Positions 1 to 7,706 are shown, numbered from the stretch's first letter. The stretch: 64,000 nt of DNA from Pseudoalteromonas fuliginea (GCF_000690055.1 NZ_JJNZ01000007.1:1-64000); one strand, 5' to 3'. Numbers and translations are program-made. Notes: generated from the sequence alone by a model not told the origin.

Positions 1-367
1 GAATATTTAATATGAAGTAAAAATACAGAGGATTCAATAGGAGTAGGTTGTGATTTTTAACTAATTTTATAAGTAATAACGAGCTATAAGTTTAAGGGTG
101 AACGCGTTATTAGTTTAAACACAGGTATTTAAAATATAATTTGTTAATTAATAATCAACGGGTATAACTAATCAGCTATACGTCTGATATTACTGACCTC
201 CACCATTTTGGGGTTTTGTTACATTTAGAAAAGGTAAGGCGAAGCTAACTAACTGTTTACAGTTGTTTATTTTATAGCTAGGATAAAATCATTGTAATAT
301 AAAGACATTTGTCGGTTTGTAAAACGACGAATGTCGTAGACTAAATTTTCAGCTTACTAAGGGAAAT
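1..367. other. Non-coding leader upstream of the first gene
   Basis: No convincing ORF is visible on either strand. The stretch is very AT-rich. It holds one imperfect hairpin, GACATTTGTCG at 304-314 against CGACGAATGTC at 325-335 (one mismatch, 10-nt loop), about 30 bp before the next start codon. The hairpin could be a transcript leader structure or a cassette-junction remnant. I cannot assign a promoter with confidence. Confidence 0.4.
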
Positions 368-913
368 ATGGAACATTTCGTAGAACTAGTTAAAGCATTA
401 GCATGGCCTGTTGCAGTTATTTGGATTGCATACATATTTCGTGCTGAAGTACGCCAGTTATTGGGGCGGGTATCATCTTTTAAATATAAAGATGTTGAAG
501 CAAGCTTTGAAAAGAGTCTAAGTAAAGCTGAGAATAGTGCTAAAAATATTGCCAAGCCTAAAGTAAATGAATCTGAAACTGACTTAAGTCAAAAAGAACA
601 ATTACTTCGTATTGCTGATGTTTCTCCAAGAGCAGCCGTCGTCGAAGCATGGACATTAATTGAAACGGCAGCAATGAAAAGCGGACTCTCGACTGGTACA
701 GCAATTAAACGAACTAATCCTAAAATGATTTTGGATCACCTGTCAGCATCTGGTAAGTTTTCACCTGATAGTTTGGAATTAATTAATCAATTACGACAAA
801 TCAGAAACAAAGCAAGTCACTTACCTGATTTTGCCGTCAAACAATCAGAAGCAGAGCGTTATTTAGACTTGGCAGTTAAGAGTGCAGCTGTTATTGGTGC
901 AACCGTAATTTAG
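368..913 (+). CDS. Membrane-anchored HEPN/DUF4145-like protein
   Basis: A 181-residue protein with one hydrophobic segment near the N-terminus (about residues 8-24, LAWPVAVIWIAY) and a soluble remainder. Residues 86-160 resemble DUF4145/HEPN-type helical domains: SPRAAVVEAWTLIE, then the motif R146-N-K-A-S-H151, which matches the R-x4-H signature of HEPN ribonucleases. HEPN proteins with this motif are often RNases in toxin-antitoxin or phage-defence systems; that is family knowledge, not shown here. The start ATG is preceded by AAGGGAAAT. The next two genes, TIR and DUF4365, also belong to families seen in defence, so a defence role is plausible but inferred. No obvious antitoxin partner is adjacent. 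Alternatively it is a non-catalytic DUF4145 protein. Confidence 0.6.
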   Translation: MEHFVELVKALAWPVAVIWIAYIFRAEVRQLLGRVSSFKYKDVEASFEKSLSKAENSAKNIAKPKVNESETDLSQKEQLLRIADVSPRAAVVEAWTLIETAAMKSGLSTGTAIKRTNPKMILDHLSASGKFSPDSLELINQLRQIRNKASHLPDFAVKQSEAERYLDLAVKSAAVIGATVI

Positions 914-1019
914 CAACCATTAAAAAATTAAAGTGACTGTCCTGCTAAATCACTGCGGTGAATATAGGGATAAATAAATTGACCTTACGGGGTCAACGGA
1001 GGCAAGCGAAAGTGAACGC

Positions 1020-1283
1020 CCAATGGCAACTGTATTGCCTTGTTCATAATATAGAAAAGCTGCAAAACACGATGCATTAAGAGAGGCAACCCCTTTTAAG
1101 CCAAAATAAAGCCACTGAAACACCCGTAAATCCCTCCAAAACTCGAATAAAACCCACACTAAACACTTTTTAATATTCTGCGTAAAAACACAGTAATCAA
1201 TTGAACCAAAATAGGAACTCAGCTATGGTTTGTTTATCAATAAAAATAAATAAAAAACGAGTTAATCTACAGGCTCGTTATGC
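1020..1283 (+). repeat. About 260-bp spacer repeat, copy 1, ending in CTCGTTATGC
   Basis: This spacer aligns by eye over its whole length with 6529-6788. Shared blocks include a TGGCAA-TGT-TGC segment, ACACGATGCATT, CAGTAATCAATTGAACC, AGGAACTCAGCTATGGTTT and CGAGTTA-TCTACAG-CTCGTTA. It ends with a small inverted repeat AACGAG (1256-1261) / CTCGTT (1274-1279) overlapping GTTATGC, which fits the integron R' core GTTRRRY with one mismatch. The next start codon lies about 40 bp downstream. The rest of the gap (914-1019) begins TTTAGCAACC with TTAAAGTGAC downstream, possibly a decayed attC left half. No gene is seen in 914-1325. Confidence 0.6.
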
Positions 1284-1325
1284 ATCTTTCGTATTTTGTT
1301 CCTAAATTAATTATGAGTATTATTT

Positions 1326-2192
1326 ATGCCTGTATTTATTAGCTATTCACATGAAAATAAAGAGTTCGTTGACCAATTGGCAATGCAATTGGTACAACAA
1401 AATGTACACATCTGGCTTGATCGTTGGGAATTAAGTTTAGGTGATTCAATTATTGATAAAGTCCAAGATGCGGCTGATGGGGCAAGTGCTTTATTAGTTA
1501 TTTTATCAAATGCCTCAGTGGCTTCTGAATGGTGTAAAAAAGAACTTTCAGCTGGATTACTACGCGAACTTGAAGAAAAACGAGTTGTTGTAATGCCTGT
1601 TTTGTTAGAAGACTGTAAAGTTCCGCTTTTTGCTCGTGGTAAGCTTTATGCTGATTTCCGCTCAAATTTTGATGATGGTTTAAAAACAGTTATTGATGGC
1701 ATTGCAAAAGTTACTAATCCTTTTATGAATCGTATTAGCGCACCTGAATACCATACTGATTGGTCTATAGATTGGGGTGATGTGAATGGTAATTTTGCAT
1801 TAATAATTAATTTTGTAGAACAAGCAAAGGATCAACCATTTACGGTATTAACAAATATTGAGCTACTAGCATCTCCTGCTGCGACGCTAAAGTATCATCA
1901 GATATCTCAAGCTGAAAATGAAGAAGTTGCACGGGCTTCAATTATTACAACCGTCCATAATTATTTGTCACGTAAAAGCGATCTAAAACCTAGATTGTCT
2001 TCAGAATATGAAAATGTTGAAAGACTTGAAATACCTGGTGATGAGGTACATGAAATATATTCTCTACGAATTGGCACAAGACGCTTAGGCGAAGATACGG
2101 GTAAGGATATTTTGGTGAATGTTTCAAACCTTATTTCGCAAGCTCATGAGCACATGACTAGCGTGTTGAAAAGTCCCGTAACAGAAGTATAA
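1326..2192 (+). CDS. TIR-domain protein
   Basis: A 288-residue soluble protein. Residues 1-130 form a bacterial TIR domain: it opens VFISYSHENKEFV, has the WLDRWEL segment near residue 30, and carries SEWCKKEL with E73 at the position of the catalytic glutamate of NAD-cleaving TIR enzymes. Residues 140-288 match no domain I recognise; they may be a sensor or partner-binding domain. TIR proteins in bacteria commonly act in anti-phage immunity through NAD+ hydrolysis or nucleotide signalling; whether this one does is inference. The gene stands alone on the + strand, with non-coding spacers on both sides and no obvious partner such as Thoeris ThsA. Its stop codon overlaps an attC-like site. Confidence 0.8.
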   Translation: MPVFISYSHENKEFVDQLAMQLVQQNVHIWLDRWELSLGDSIIDKVQDAADGASALLVILSNASVASEWCKKELSAGLLRELEEKRVVVMPVLLEDCKVPLFARGKLYADFRSNFDDGLKTVIDGIAKVTNPFMNRISAPEYHTDWSIDWGDVNGNFALIINFVEQAKDQPFTVLTNIELLASPAATLKYHQISQAENEEVARASIITTVHNYLSRKSDLKPRLSSEYENVERLEIPGDEVHEIYSLRIGTRRLGEDTGKDILVNVSNLISQAHEHMTSVLKSPVTEV

Positions 2193-2290
2193 CAATAGTT
2201 TTCAAGTGGACATTTTACCGCGCACCATCGCTTCGCGATTTTAGCACACAGTAAATTGCAGCTTAAAACGGAGTTATGTAACTCATTAGC
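2188..2290 (+). other. attC-like recombination site
   Basis: Right at the TIR stop codon the sequence reads TAACAA (2190-2195) and, 12 nt after the start of that box, TCAAGTGGAC (2202-2211). This order and spacing match the left half (R'' and L'') of Vibrio-type attC sites. The centre contains a perfect short hairpin ATCGC-TTC-GCGAT. The right end ACTCATTAGC (2281-2290) resembles the CTCGTTATGC box of the other spacers with a G-to-A change in the core, so this site may be decayed. I do not see a clear right-half GTCC complement. Confidence 0.45.
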
Positions 2291-2329
2291 TTAGTTCATC
2301 ATTCATATTTCTTATTATTGGTAGTTAAA

Positions 2330-3310
2330 ATGTTAGGTCCAAAATATTCTGTAGAAGCACAAAAAGGGGAATTAGGTGTTCAGCGAGTTTCAAATATAAT
2401 CTTTGAAAATTTAGGTTGGATCTTCAAAAGAACCCCTCAAGAGTTTGATTTTGGAATAGATGGCCAAGTTGATTTGGTAGATATTAACGGTACCGTTACG
2501 GGTCAAACTTTTGCAGTTCAAATAAAATATGGTAAGTCTTTCCTAAAAGAAAAAAATAGATGGGGATATATTTACCGTGGAGAGCTGAAACATATAAATT
2601 ACTTGTTAAATTACCCATTACCTGTATTTATCATGTTATGCGATCCTGATTCAAATGATGTTTATTGGGAGTTATTTGATGTTGCTAAAACAGATAGAAC
2701 ACCTGCGGCATGGAAAATGTCTATTTCCAAGAAACAAGTTTTGGCGGATAGCAAAAAATCAATTACTTCTTTGTTGCCTGATGTTACTGATCACACAGAT
2801 GAGTTGGAAAAATATTGGCTCATCAATGATGTTATAACTAAACATACAGATAGCTTTCACATAGTTATTTCAAGAGAATGGATTGAATCAAGTGATATAT
2901 CAGAAGTCGCAAGTCAATTTGATAGATTTCAAGTTTCTCGGGAATTAGCATTTAAAAAGAAAAGTAACGTTGAAGTTTCATTTTACGGGTATGAATCAGA
3001 CCCTCGTGAATTATTTGAAATTCCAGAAGTAGTACACTTTTCAAAAATATTAGCTGAGAAGTTACCTTTATTTTTTTATTGTGACCCTTCGAGCAATTTA
3101 TGTGGTTTAAAGTCAATAGCGCTGTGTTGCGCCAAAGCACAGCTTATTAATAGCATTCCCCCCCAAGTCAAAATCGACAAGCATGCACTTATACAATTTG
3201 TTCATAAACAGCATGAGCTGCTTAATAAAGTAACTGATTGGCTAGAAATGACAGGAGATGAAAATGAGGAAATTTGTATTCCTATATATGAGCTTCTTGG
3301 AATGGCGTAA
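2330..3310 (+). CDS. DUF4365-domain, PD-(D/E)XK nuclease-like protein
   Basis: The reading frame is open from a TTG at 2318, but the ATG at 2330 is a better start, giving 326 residues. The N-terminal 130 residues match the DUF4365 pattern: a helix with KGELGVQRV, then EFDFGIDGQVDLV and FAVQIKYGKS. The acidic residue followed by Q-x-K is the metal-binding and catalytic arrangement of PD-(D/E)XK nuclease folds. The C-terminal 190 residues are unfamiliar. DUF4365 domains occur as stand-alone putative nucleases and fused to NTPases in defence loci. Here the gene is single, in the same orientation as its neighbours, and bounded by attC-like sites. Nuclease activity is inferred from motif only. Confidence 0.65.
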   Translation: MLGPKYSVEAQKGELGVQRVSNIIFENLGWIFKRTPQEFDFGIDGQVDLVDINGTVTGQTFAVQIKYGKSFLKEKNRWGYIYRGELKHINYLLNYPLPVFIMLCDPDSNDVYWELFDVAKTDRTPAAWKMSISKKQVLADSKKSITSLLPDVTDHTDELEKYWLINDVITKHTDSFHIVISREWIESSDISEVASQFDRFQVSRELAFKKKSNVEVSFYGYESDPRELFEIPEVVHFSKILAEKLPLFFYCDPSSNLCGLKSIALCCAKAQLINSIPPQVKIDKHALIQFVHKQHELLNKVTDWLEMTGDENEEICIPIYELLGMA

Positions 3311-3314
3311 AGTT

Positions 3315-3370
3315 ACATAACAACATGCCCTGAGGTGGACAGCAAGCGCTAAAGCTCACTTTCCACCGCA
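3315..3370 (+). other. Truncated attC-like site
   Basis: Just after the DUF4365 stop, TAACAAC (3318-3324) is followed 13 nt after its start by TGAGGTGGAC (3331-3340), again the R''/L'' arrangement. GGTGGA (3334-3339) pairs with TCCACC (3362-3367), giving a stem across the centre. No GTTRRRY core follows. The sequence instead runs into the IS110-type remnant, so the site appears cut by that insertion. Confidence 0.45.
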
Positions 3371-3407
3371 AATTTTAACAGCGGTGATCCCTTACTTTTC
3401 AATGCGG

Positions 3408-3869
3408 TTAAGTAAGTTGATTCATTGTAGGGCGTATGTATTTTCCTTTGGCTTCTTGCTGCAGATAATAGGCTTTTGCCCAAAATGAATAGCGCACAGA
3501 TAATCCTGCCCATTCCGCAAATGTTTGCCTTAAAAACTTAGTGCATGAGTACCGCCAGTGTATCCATTCTTTCTTGCCACTGCGTTCGGTTACTGGAGCA
3601 ATGCCTGCGTATTTTTGTATGTCAGAGGCGCACTTATAGCGGTCACGATTTGATCCCATAGCGGCTAATAATCGAGGTGCTAATTGTGGCCCCGCCCCAA
3701 GTAAACTATCAAAAATAGCGCGATCTGTATGTTGCTTATAAAGTGTTTTAATTTCGTCATCAAATCGTGTTATTGCCAACATCAGCTGTTTAAGTTGCGG
3801 AACGAGGCATTCAATAAGCAATAAATTTGGCGTGATCACCGCCATATCTTCGGTGAGTATTTCAACCAA
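3408..3869 (-). pseudogene. IS110-family transposase remnant, C-terminal domain
   Basis: The 153-residue frame matches the C-terminal Transposase_20 domain of IS110-family enzymes. It contains SLLGAGPQLAPRLLAAMG, then SDIQKYAGIAPVTERSGKK and the region FLRQTFAEWAGLSVRYSFWAK. The N-terminal DEDD catalytic domain is absent; the frame opens only at a TTG beside the TGACACCTATCCTAA motif. The usual C-terminal tail after QQEAKGK is replaced by a short unrelated end. It is therefore broken at both ends and cannot be active. Some IS110-family (IS1111-attC group) elements are known to insert into integron attC sites, and this remnant abuts a truncated attC-like site. Whether it belongs to that group is not established. 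Confidence 0.8.
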
Positions 3870-3875
3870 TTAAAA

Positions 3876-3932
3876 TGACACCTATCCTAATTTTTGCACT
3901 TTTCGGACAAATTGAGATGACATCCATCCTAA
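3876..3932. repeat. Two direct copies of TGACAYCYATCCTAA
   Basis: TGACACCTATCCTAA (3876-3890) and TGACATCCATCCTAA (3918-3932) lie 42 bp apart in the same orientation. A third copy, TGACACCCATCCTAA, is at 6398-6412. The first copy marks the break point of the IS110 remnant. The motif looks like the end of a small mobile or REP-type element, but I cannot name the family. Confidence 0.5.
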
Positions 3933-4174
3933 ATTCTCTATCTTGAGCATCCTGATCAAAAAATATTAAACGATAGAGGAGCATTGGGATCGTGGATGGC
4001 ACGGACGGCTGCGAAAGTTAGTAGTGCTTAATTTCAATACTAATCCACTTTGCAAAACGTATTAAATTTTCGATTCACATGTTTAGTTAAAAGTTGTTTG
4101 TTTGCGGTCTGAATTGCAGACTCGAATATCAAGTTAGGGTAATATATTAGCTCGATTTATAAGTAGGTAGTGTT
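3933..4174. other. Non-coding spacer before the 130-residue ORF
   Basis: No gene is seen here or in 3870-3932. There is a short hairpin GTCTG-AATTG-CAGAC near 4110. The spacer ends AGTGTTATGG, where GTTATG contains the start codon of the next gene. That resembles a cassette boundary, but the match is too short to be decisive. Confidence 0.3.
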
Positions 4175-4567
4175 ATGGATAAGCTTAAAAGCGTCGACTT
4201 GTTACTGGGCCAAGCTATCGAAACGGTAGTTGATACTTCAAAACTAATTGAAGATTCTAGTTCATTGGATACGCGGAAAAATATGGTTGATATTGGCACA
4301 GCAATTCACTCTTTGTGGGAAATAAGAACTCGTATCTATGAGATAGACCCTTCGTTAACTCCGGATGTAGTAAACGACTTCAAATCCAACGAATTAGACT
4401 TTAACCGACTGGATGAATTAGCTTCCAAAGCTGAGGGGTTTGAAGGGAATGGTGATTTGGATAGTGCTCGAAATTATTATATGAAATTACTAAAAGAATC
4501 ATCGCTAAACCATTTCAGATTGTTAGCTGAAGCAGGTTTGTATAGGACCACTGCGACCAATAAATAG
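4175..4567 (+). CDS. Hypothetical 130-residue helical protein
   Basis: I do not recognise this protein. It is acidic and mostly predicted helix, with no signal peptide, no membrane segment and no cysteine cluster. The C-terminal third (GDLDSARNYYMKLLKESSLNH) resembles a single tetratricopeptide-like helix pair. It stands alone, in the same direction as the other genes of the accessory region. Coding character is supported by its uninterrupted length and ordinary amino acid composition. There is only a weak ribosome binding site (AGTAGGTAG) before the ATG. Its function is unknown. It could be a cassette-borne accessory protein or an immunity-type protein. Confidence 0.5.
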   Translation: MDKLKSVDLLLGQAIETVVDTSKLIEDSSSLDTRKNMVDIGTAIHSLWEIRTRIYEIDPSLTPDVVNDFKSNELDFNRLDELASKAEGFEGNGDLDSARNYYMKLLKESSLNHFRLLAEAGLYRTTATNK

Positions 4568-5179
4568 TGAAATTGTTTACATCGGTTAATCAGCCACTTA
4601 GAACTTTTCGTTACAACTGATTTGCTATAGATTCTATATGAATATTTTGGTCTGTGTACCGAATGATTGAAGCTACAAGTCGGTTATCAAAGTGGTGAGT
4701 ATCGAAACCTCGACTGACAAACCATGAACGAAGCGCTTGTTTCCGAGACTAATACCTCATATGACGTTTACCTTGCGGGCCACCATACGGAGGATGATAG
4801 TTGTAAAAGACTCCTATTCAGTGGAATTGGCCTCTAAGCTGTATTAGTGTGATTACCAAGGGATTCTGTCGGTCTAATTACCGAGCGACTTTGCCGTAGT
4901 GACCTTAGCAAGTAATACCTATTTGGGCAATCTGATCGAAACAAAAAAAACGAAACACAGATCAATAATTGTCTTATTCGAAGGTATCTACCACTGCTAA
5001 AGCACTCGTTCGTATGATTTAGGAATTTGTATCAAGAGCGCAACAAGCGTCCGTGTCAGAATTCGGAGCTGCTAATTTTTTTCAACACCTTGATTGTTTC
5101 CATGTGACTAGACTCCATCTAAGCAATCCCTTATTCTTGAGTTTCTTTTACTAAACAAGCATTTAAATAAGGACATTGA
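4568..5179. other. 612-bp gap without a recognisable gene
   Basis: No ORF of convincing length or composition is seen on either strand. I see no tRNA, transposase fragment or long repeat. The text looks like decayed sequence. The last 12 bp contain AAGGA, the ribosome binding site of the esterase gene. Confidence 0.4.
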
Positions 5180-6379
5180 ATGACCAAGTATTTCTGCACG
5201 ATTTTTTTTATTGTCACGGCTTCCTTTAGTGCGTATGCGGATTCATTTAAAGAAAATGCTGTTGAGCGGCATTTACCTTTTCAAAAAATACCAATTTCAT
5301 CTTCTGTGTTAAATGAAACCGTTGATATCTATGTTCAATTGCCTTTCAAGTATGAAAGTGAATTCAATCAAAACTATCGTTATCCTGTTCTTTACACTTT
5401 AGATGCACCTGTAGGGTTGCCTCTTGTATCAGGCGTTCTTGCCCCGCTGAATGGCTACAATAGCGCCCCTCAAATGATCATCGTTGGGATCTCTACTTCC
5501 AACAGAGGCAGAGATTTTACACCAACATCTGATCCAAATTACGAAGAGCATAGCGGCGGGGCAGATAAGTATTTAACGTTTATTGAACAAGACGTTATCC
5601 CATACATCGAGAAACACTATCGGACAGAAAAATTTAGAATACTCTCTGGGCATTCATACGGCGGGCTGCTTGTGTCACATAGTTTTCATAAAAGGCCAAA
5701 CTTGTTCCAAGCGCACTTTGCCAATAGTCCCTCTGTGTTCTGGGAGAGCGGAAAAACCGTTAGCGATCTCATTAAGTTCGTAAAAACGAATCCCATGCAC
5801 AAAAATTTTCTATACATGAATATAGGGAATGAAGGTAACCCAGAATCAGATTCCCCAGAAGGTGTTCAGATGCTCTCAGGGATTCAAAAGATAGAGAGAG
5901 AACTTGCGAATTTAAATACACCGAACCTGCGTTACAAATTTGAATACTTTCGAGAAGAGCCTCATCAGAATACACCGATTTACGGGACAATTGGGGCACT
6001 CAGAGGTTTGTACCCTCAGTGGTCTATTCCATATGAAACATCAGTTGAAGGCTACGAAAGTGTCCTAGCGCACTTCAAAAAGCTATCAACCCTATATGGG
6101 TATCAAATTGAACCAAAATCCTGGCAAATGTATGATGAAGGCATAGGACAACTCACCTACTTAGAAAATCCTGCTGAAGCAATTAAGTATTTTAGCTACA
6201 ACATCAGTCAGGAGCCATCTGCATATAGCTCTAGGCTTCATATCGTTGACGCCTTTGTAAAACTTGGTAAAAAACAAGAAGCGTTAAAACATTTAAACAT
6301 TTTGTTGCGCAGAGATGATTTAAGTGATGAGGAACGTCAACAATTGACCGAGAAAAAGTCGAATGTAAATTTGATGTAA
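5180..6379 (+). CDS. Secreted alpha/beta-hydrolase esterase with C-terminal TPR-like region
   Basis: A 399-residue protein with a signal peptide (residues 1-20, ending SAYA before DSF), so exported to the periplasm or outside. Residues 35-275 match the esterase D / enterochelin-esterase-like family (COG2819 type). The nucleophile elbow is G157-H-S159-Y-G161 in ILSGHSYGGLL; a late histidine in EEPHQNTP could complete the triad. Residues 310-395 form TPR-like helices (NPAEAIKYFSYNI, KKQEALKHL). Substrates in this family include siderophore esters and acyl esters; none can be assigned here. AAGGA lies 8 bp before the ATG. It is single, in the same orientation as its neighbours. Confidence 0.75.
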   Translation: MTKYFCTIFFIVTASFSAYADSFKENAVERHLPFQKIPISSSVLNETVDIYVQLPFKYESEFNQNYRYPVLYTLDAPVGLPLVSGVLAPLNGYNSAPQMIIVGISTSNRGRDFTPTSDPNYEEHSGGADKYLTFIEQDVIPYIEKHYRTEKFRILSGHSYGGLLVSHSFHKRPNLFQAHFANSPSVFWESGKTVSDLIKFVKTNPMHKNFLYMNIGNEGNPESDSPEGVQMLSGIQKIERELANLNTPNLRYKFEYFREEPHQNTPIYGTIGALRGLYPQWSIPYETSVEGYESVLAHFKKLSTLYGYQIEPKSWQMYDEGIGQLTYLENPAEAIKYFSYNISQEPSAYSSRLHIVDAFVKLGKKQEALKHLNILLRRDDLSDEERQQLTEKKSNVNLM

Positions 6380-6397
6380 GTTTAACCAAAATAGCGT

Positions 6398-6412
6398 TGA
6401 CACCCATCCTAA
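6398..6412. repeat. Third copy of TGACAYCYATCCTAA
   Basis: TGACACCCATCCTAA occurs 18 bp after the esterase stop, matching the two copies at 3876-3932. It follows GTTTAAC (6380-6386), a perfect RYYYAAC match, so an attC left end may have been interrupted here. Nothing recognisable lies between 6413 and 6528. Confidence 0.45.
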
Positions 6413-6528
6413 CTGTTACGGAAATTGTCAATTAGATCATGATGGCAAGTGAGTTTTATAAATAATGAATCACGTAAAAACTGAGCTACATTAGCAAGAT
6501 GAAAGTAAAAAGAGAAAGTCAGTAGGTC

Positions 6529-6788
6529 GATGGCAATTGTACTGCTTTGTTTATTATATAGAAGGGCTGTGTACACGATGCATTGAGAAGGGGAAGCCCT
6601 TTTAACCTAAATAAAAGCCACTCAAGTACCCGTAATCCCGTCCAAAACGCCAATTAAAACAACACCAAATTCCCGCTTTATATTCTGCATAAAATACAGT
6701 AATCAATTGAACCGAAATAGGAACTCAGCTATGGTTTATCCATCAATAAAAATAAATCAAAACGAGTTATTCTACAGTCTCGTTAGGC
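6529..6788 (+). repeat. About 260-bp spacer repeat, copy 2, ending in CTCGTTAGGC
   Basis: This is the second copy of the spacer at 1020-1283, nearly equal in length. The terminal box AACGAG (6761-6766) / CTCGTT (6779-6784) overlaps GTTAGGC (6782-6788), an exact match to the integron R' core GTTRRRY. The next start codon follows only about 15 bp later with a good ribosome binding site between, which is the typical geometry of an integron cassette. Confidence 0.6.
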
Positions 6789-6803
6789 ACACATGGAGGT
6801 TTC

Positions 6804-7184
6804 GTGAATCTTAATCAAGTTACTTTGCCAGTTAAACACATGGATAAAGCGACTGAGTTTTATTTAAAACTAGGTTTTACCCAAATTGTCGATACTCCCC
6901 ATTATGTCCGTTTCGAATGTCCTGACGGAAACTCAACCTTTTCACTTTTATTAGAAACTGGTAGTTTTTTAAATGGCGTAGTAATCTATTTTGAGCATGA
7001 AAAACTTGATCAGTGGGTATCTGATTTAAAATCTATTGGCATCGAGTTTTATCAAGAGCCAACAGATCAAAGTTATCTGTGGCGTGAAGCAATATTACAC
7101 GATCCATCAGGTAATAAAATCAAACTGTATTGGGCGGGGAAAAACAGGCTTAATCCACCATGGCGAGTAGATAAGCGCGCCTAG
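6804..7184 (+). CDS. VOC (glyoxalase/bleomycin-resistance) family protein
   Basis: A 126-residue protein with a GTG start preceded by GGAGG (6795-6799). It shows the vicinal-oxygen-chelate pattern: an opening strand NQVTLPVKHMDKATEFYLKLGF, a central strand with FSLLLE, and the closing strand LHDPSGNKIKLYWAG whose glutamate/lysine region usually helps bind metal. Family members include glyoxalase I, dioxygenases and fosfomycin or bleomycin resistance proteins; the exact substrate cannot be told. VOC genes are frequent integron cassette cargo. It lies 15 bp after a GTTAGGC box and runs in the same direction as the other accessory genes. Confidence 0.8.
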   Translation: MNLNQVTLPVKHMDKATEFYLKLGFTQIVDTPHYVRFECPDGNSTFSLLLETGSFLNGVVIYFEHEKLDQWVSDLKSIGIEFYQEPTDQSYLWREAILHDPSGNKIKLYWAGKNRLNPPWRVDKRA

Positions 7185-7238
7185 TAAGTAATTTAAATAT
7201 AATAAAAAAAGCTGGTTAGGTTTTACCTCGTTTCATGT

Positions 7239-7427
7239 CCCAACCAACTATTTTTGTCCGATCAAGTGGACGTTAAGACTGTGGAATTACTCTTTTTTAA
7301 GAAAAACAGCCTGTTTTATGGGTTCCAAATGCATTACCTAATGCTTTAAAAACGATTAGAGTTAATTACAGGAACTCGTTTTTTAATTGAATTTGGCTGT
7401 TGGAGTTATTTTACAGTCTCGTTATGA
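7239..7427 (+). other. attC-like spacer, right end GTTATGA
   Basis: TCAAGTGGAC (7262-7271) repeats exactly the box found at 2202-2211, preceded by CCAACCAAC. The far end has GGAGTTATTTTACAGTCTCG (7402-7421) leading into GTTATGA (7421-7427), the same boundary box as at 1283 and 6788. At about 190 bp the span is long for attC and the central pairing is unclear. Upstream, TGGTTAGG and CCCAACCA (near 7213 and 7238) form a terminator-like stem. Confidence 0.4.
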
Positions 7428-7430
7428 GCC

Positions 7431-7698
7431 TAGGGTCTGTTGATCTTTCAAGGTTGAATTTGCAGCAGTCTGTTTGGTATTTAGGCAAGGCAGAGCCTAT
7501 GTAGTGTGGCTATTCCCCATAAATGGGCGATAACGCAGCATTAATGCCAAACAGGCGCTGCCCAAAGAGTTCTTCCTAGGGGCTATTTACTCCTTGTTGC
7601 TCGGTTCTTACTTAGCCCACTAGGTTACAAACCTCGCGCCGCGATTAAATAGCCCCTAATTTGAACAAATTTTAATCCGTAAAGATCAACAGACCCTA
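7431..7698. mobile_element. 268-bp MITE with 20-bp terminal inverted repeats
   Basis: CCTAGGGTCTGTTGATCTTT (7429-7448) and its exact reverse complement (7681-7700) bound a non-coding stretch. Because the outer bases form CCTAGG, the duplicated target is either TA or CTAG. An inner inverted pair, AGGGGCTATTTA and TAAATAGCCCCT, adds further secondary structure. No ORF lies inside, so it must be moved in trans by a transposase not seen here. A degenerate copy in the opposite orientation lies at about 19250-19400. Removing the element brings the GTTATGA box to within about 15 bp of the next ATG. Confidence 0.85.
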
Positions 7699-7706
7699 GG
7701 ATAATA

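Noticed and set aside
950..1159. 69-residue minus-strand frame opposite the spacer repeat
   Set aside because: The matching copy at 6529-6788 does not keep the frame, so it is not a conserved protein.
4175..4180. GTTATG overlapping the start of the 130-residue ORF as a full attC right end
   Set aside because: Only six to seven bases match, and the flanking CTCG box is missing; too weak to call a site.
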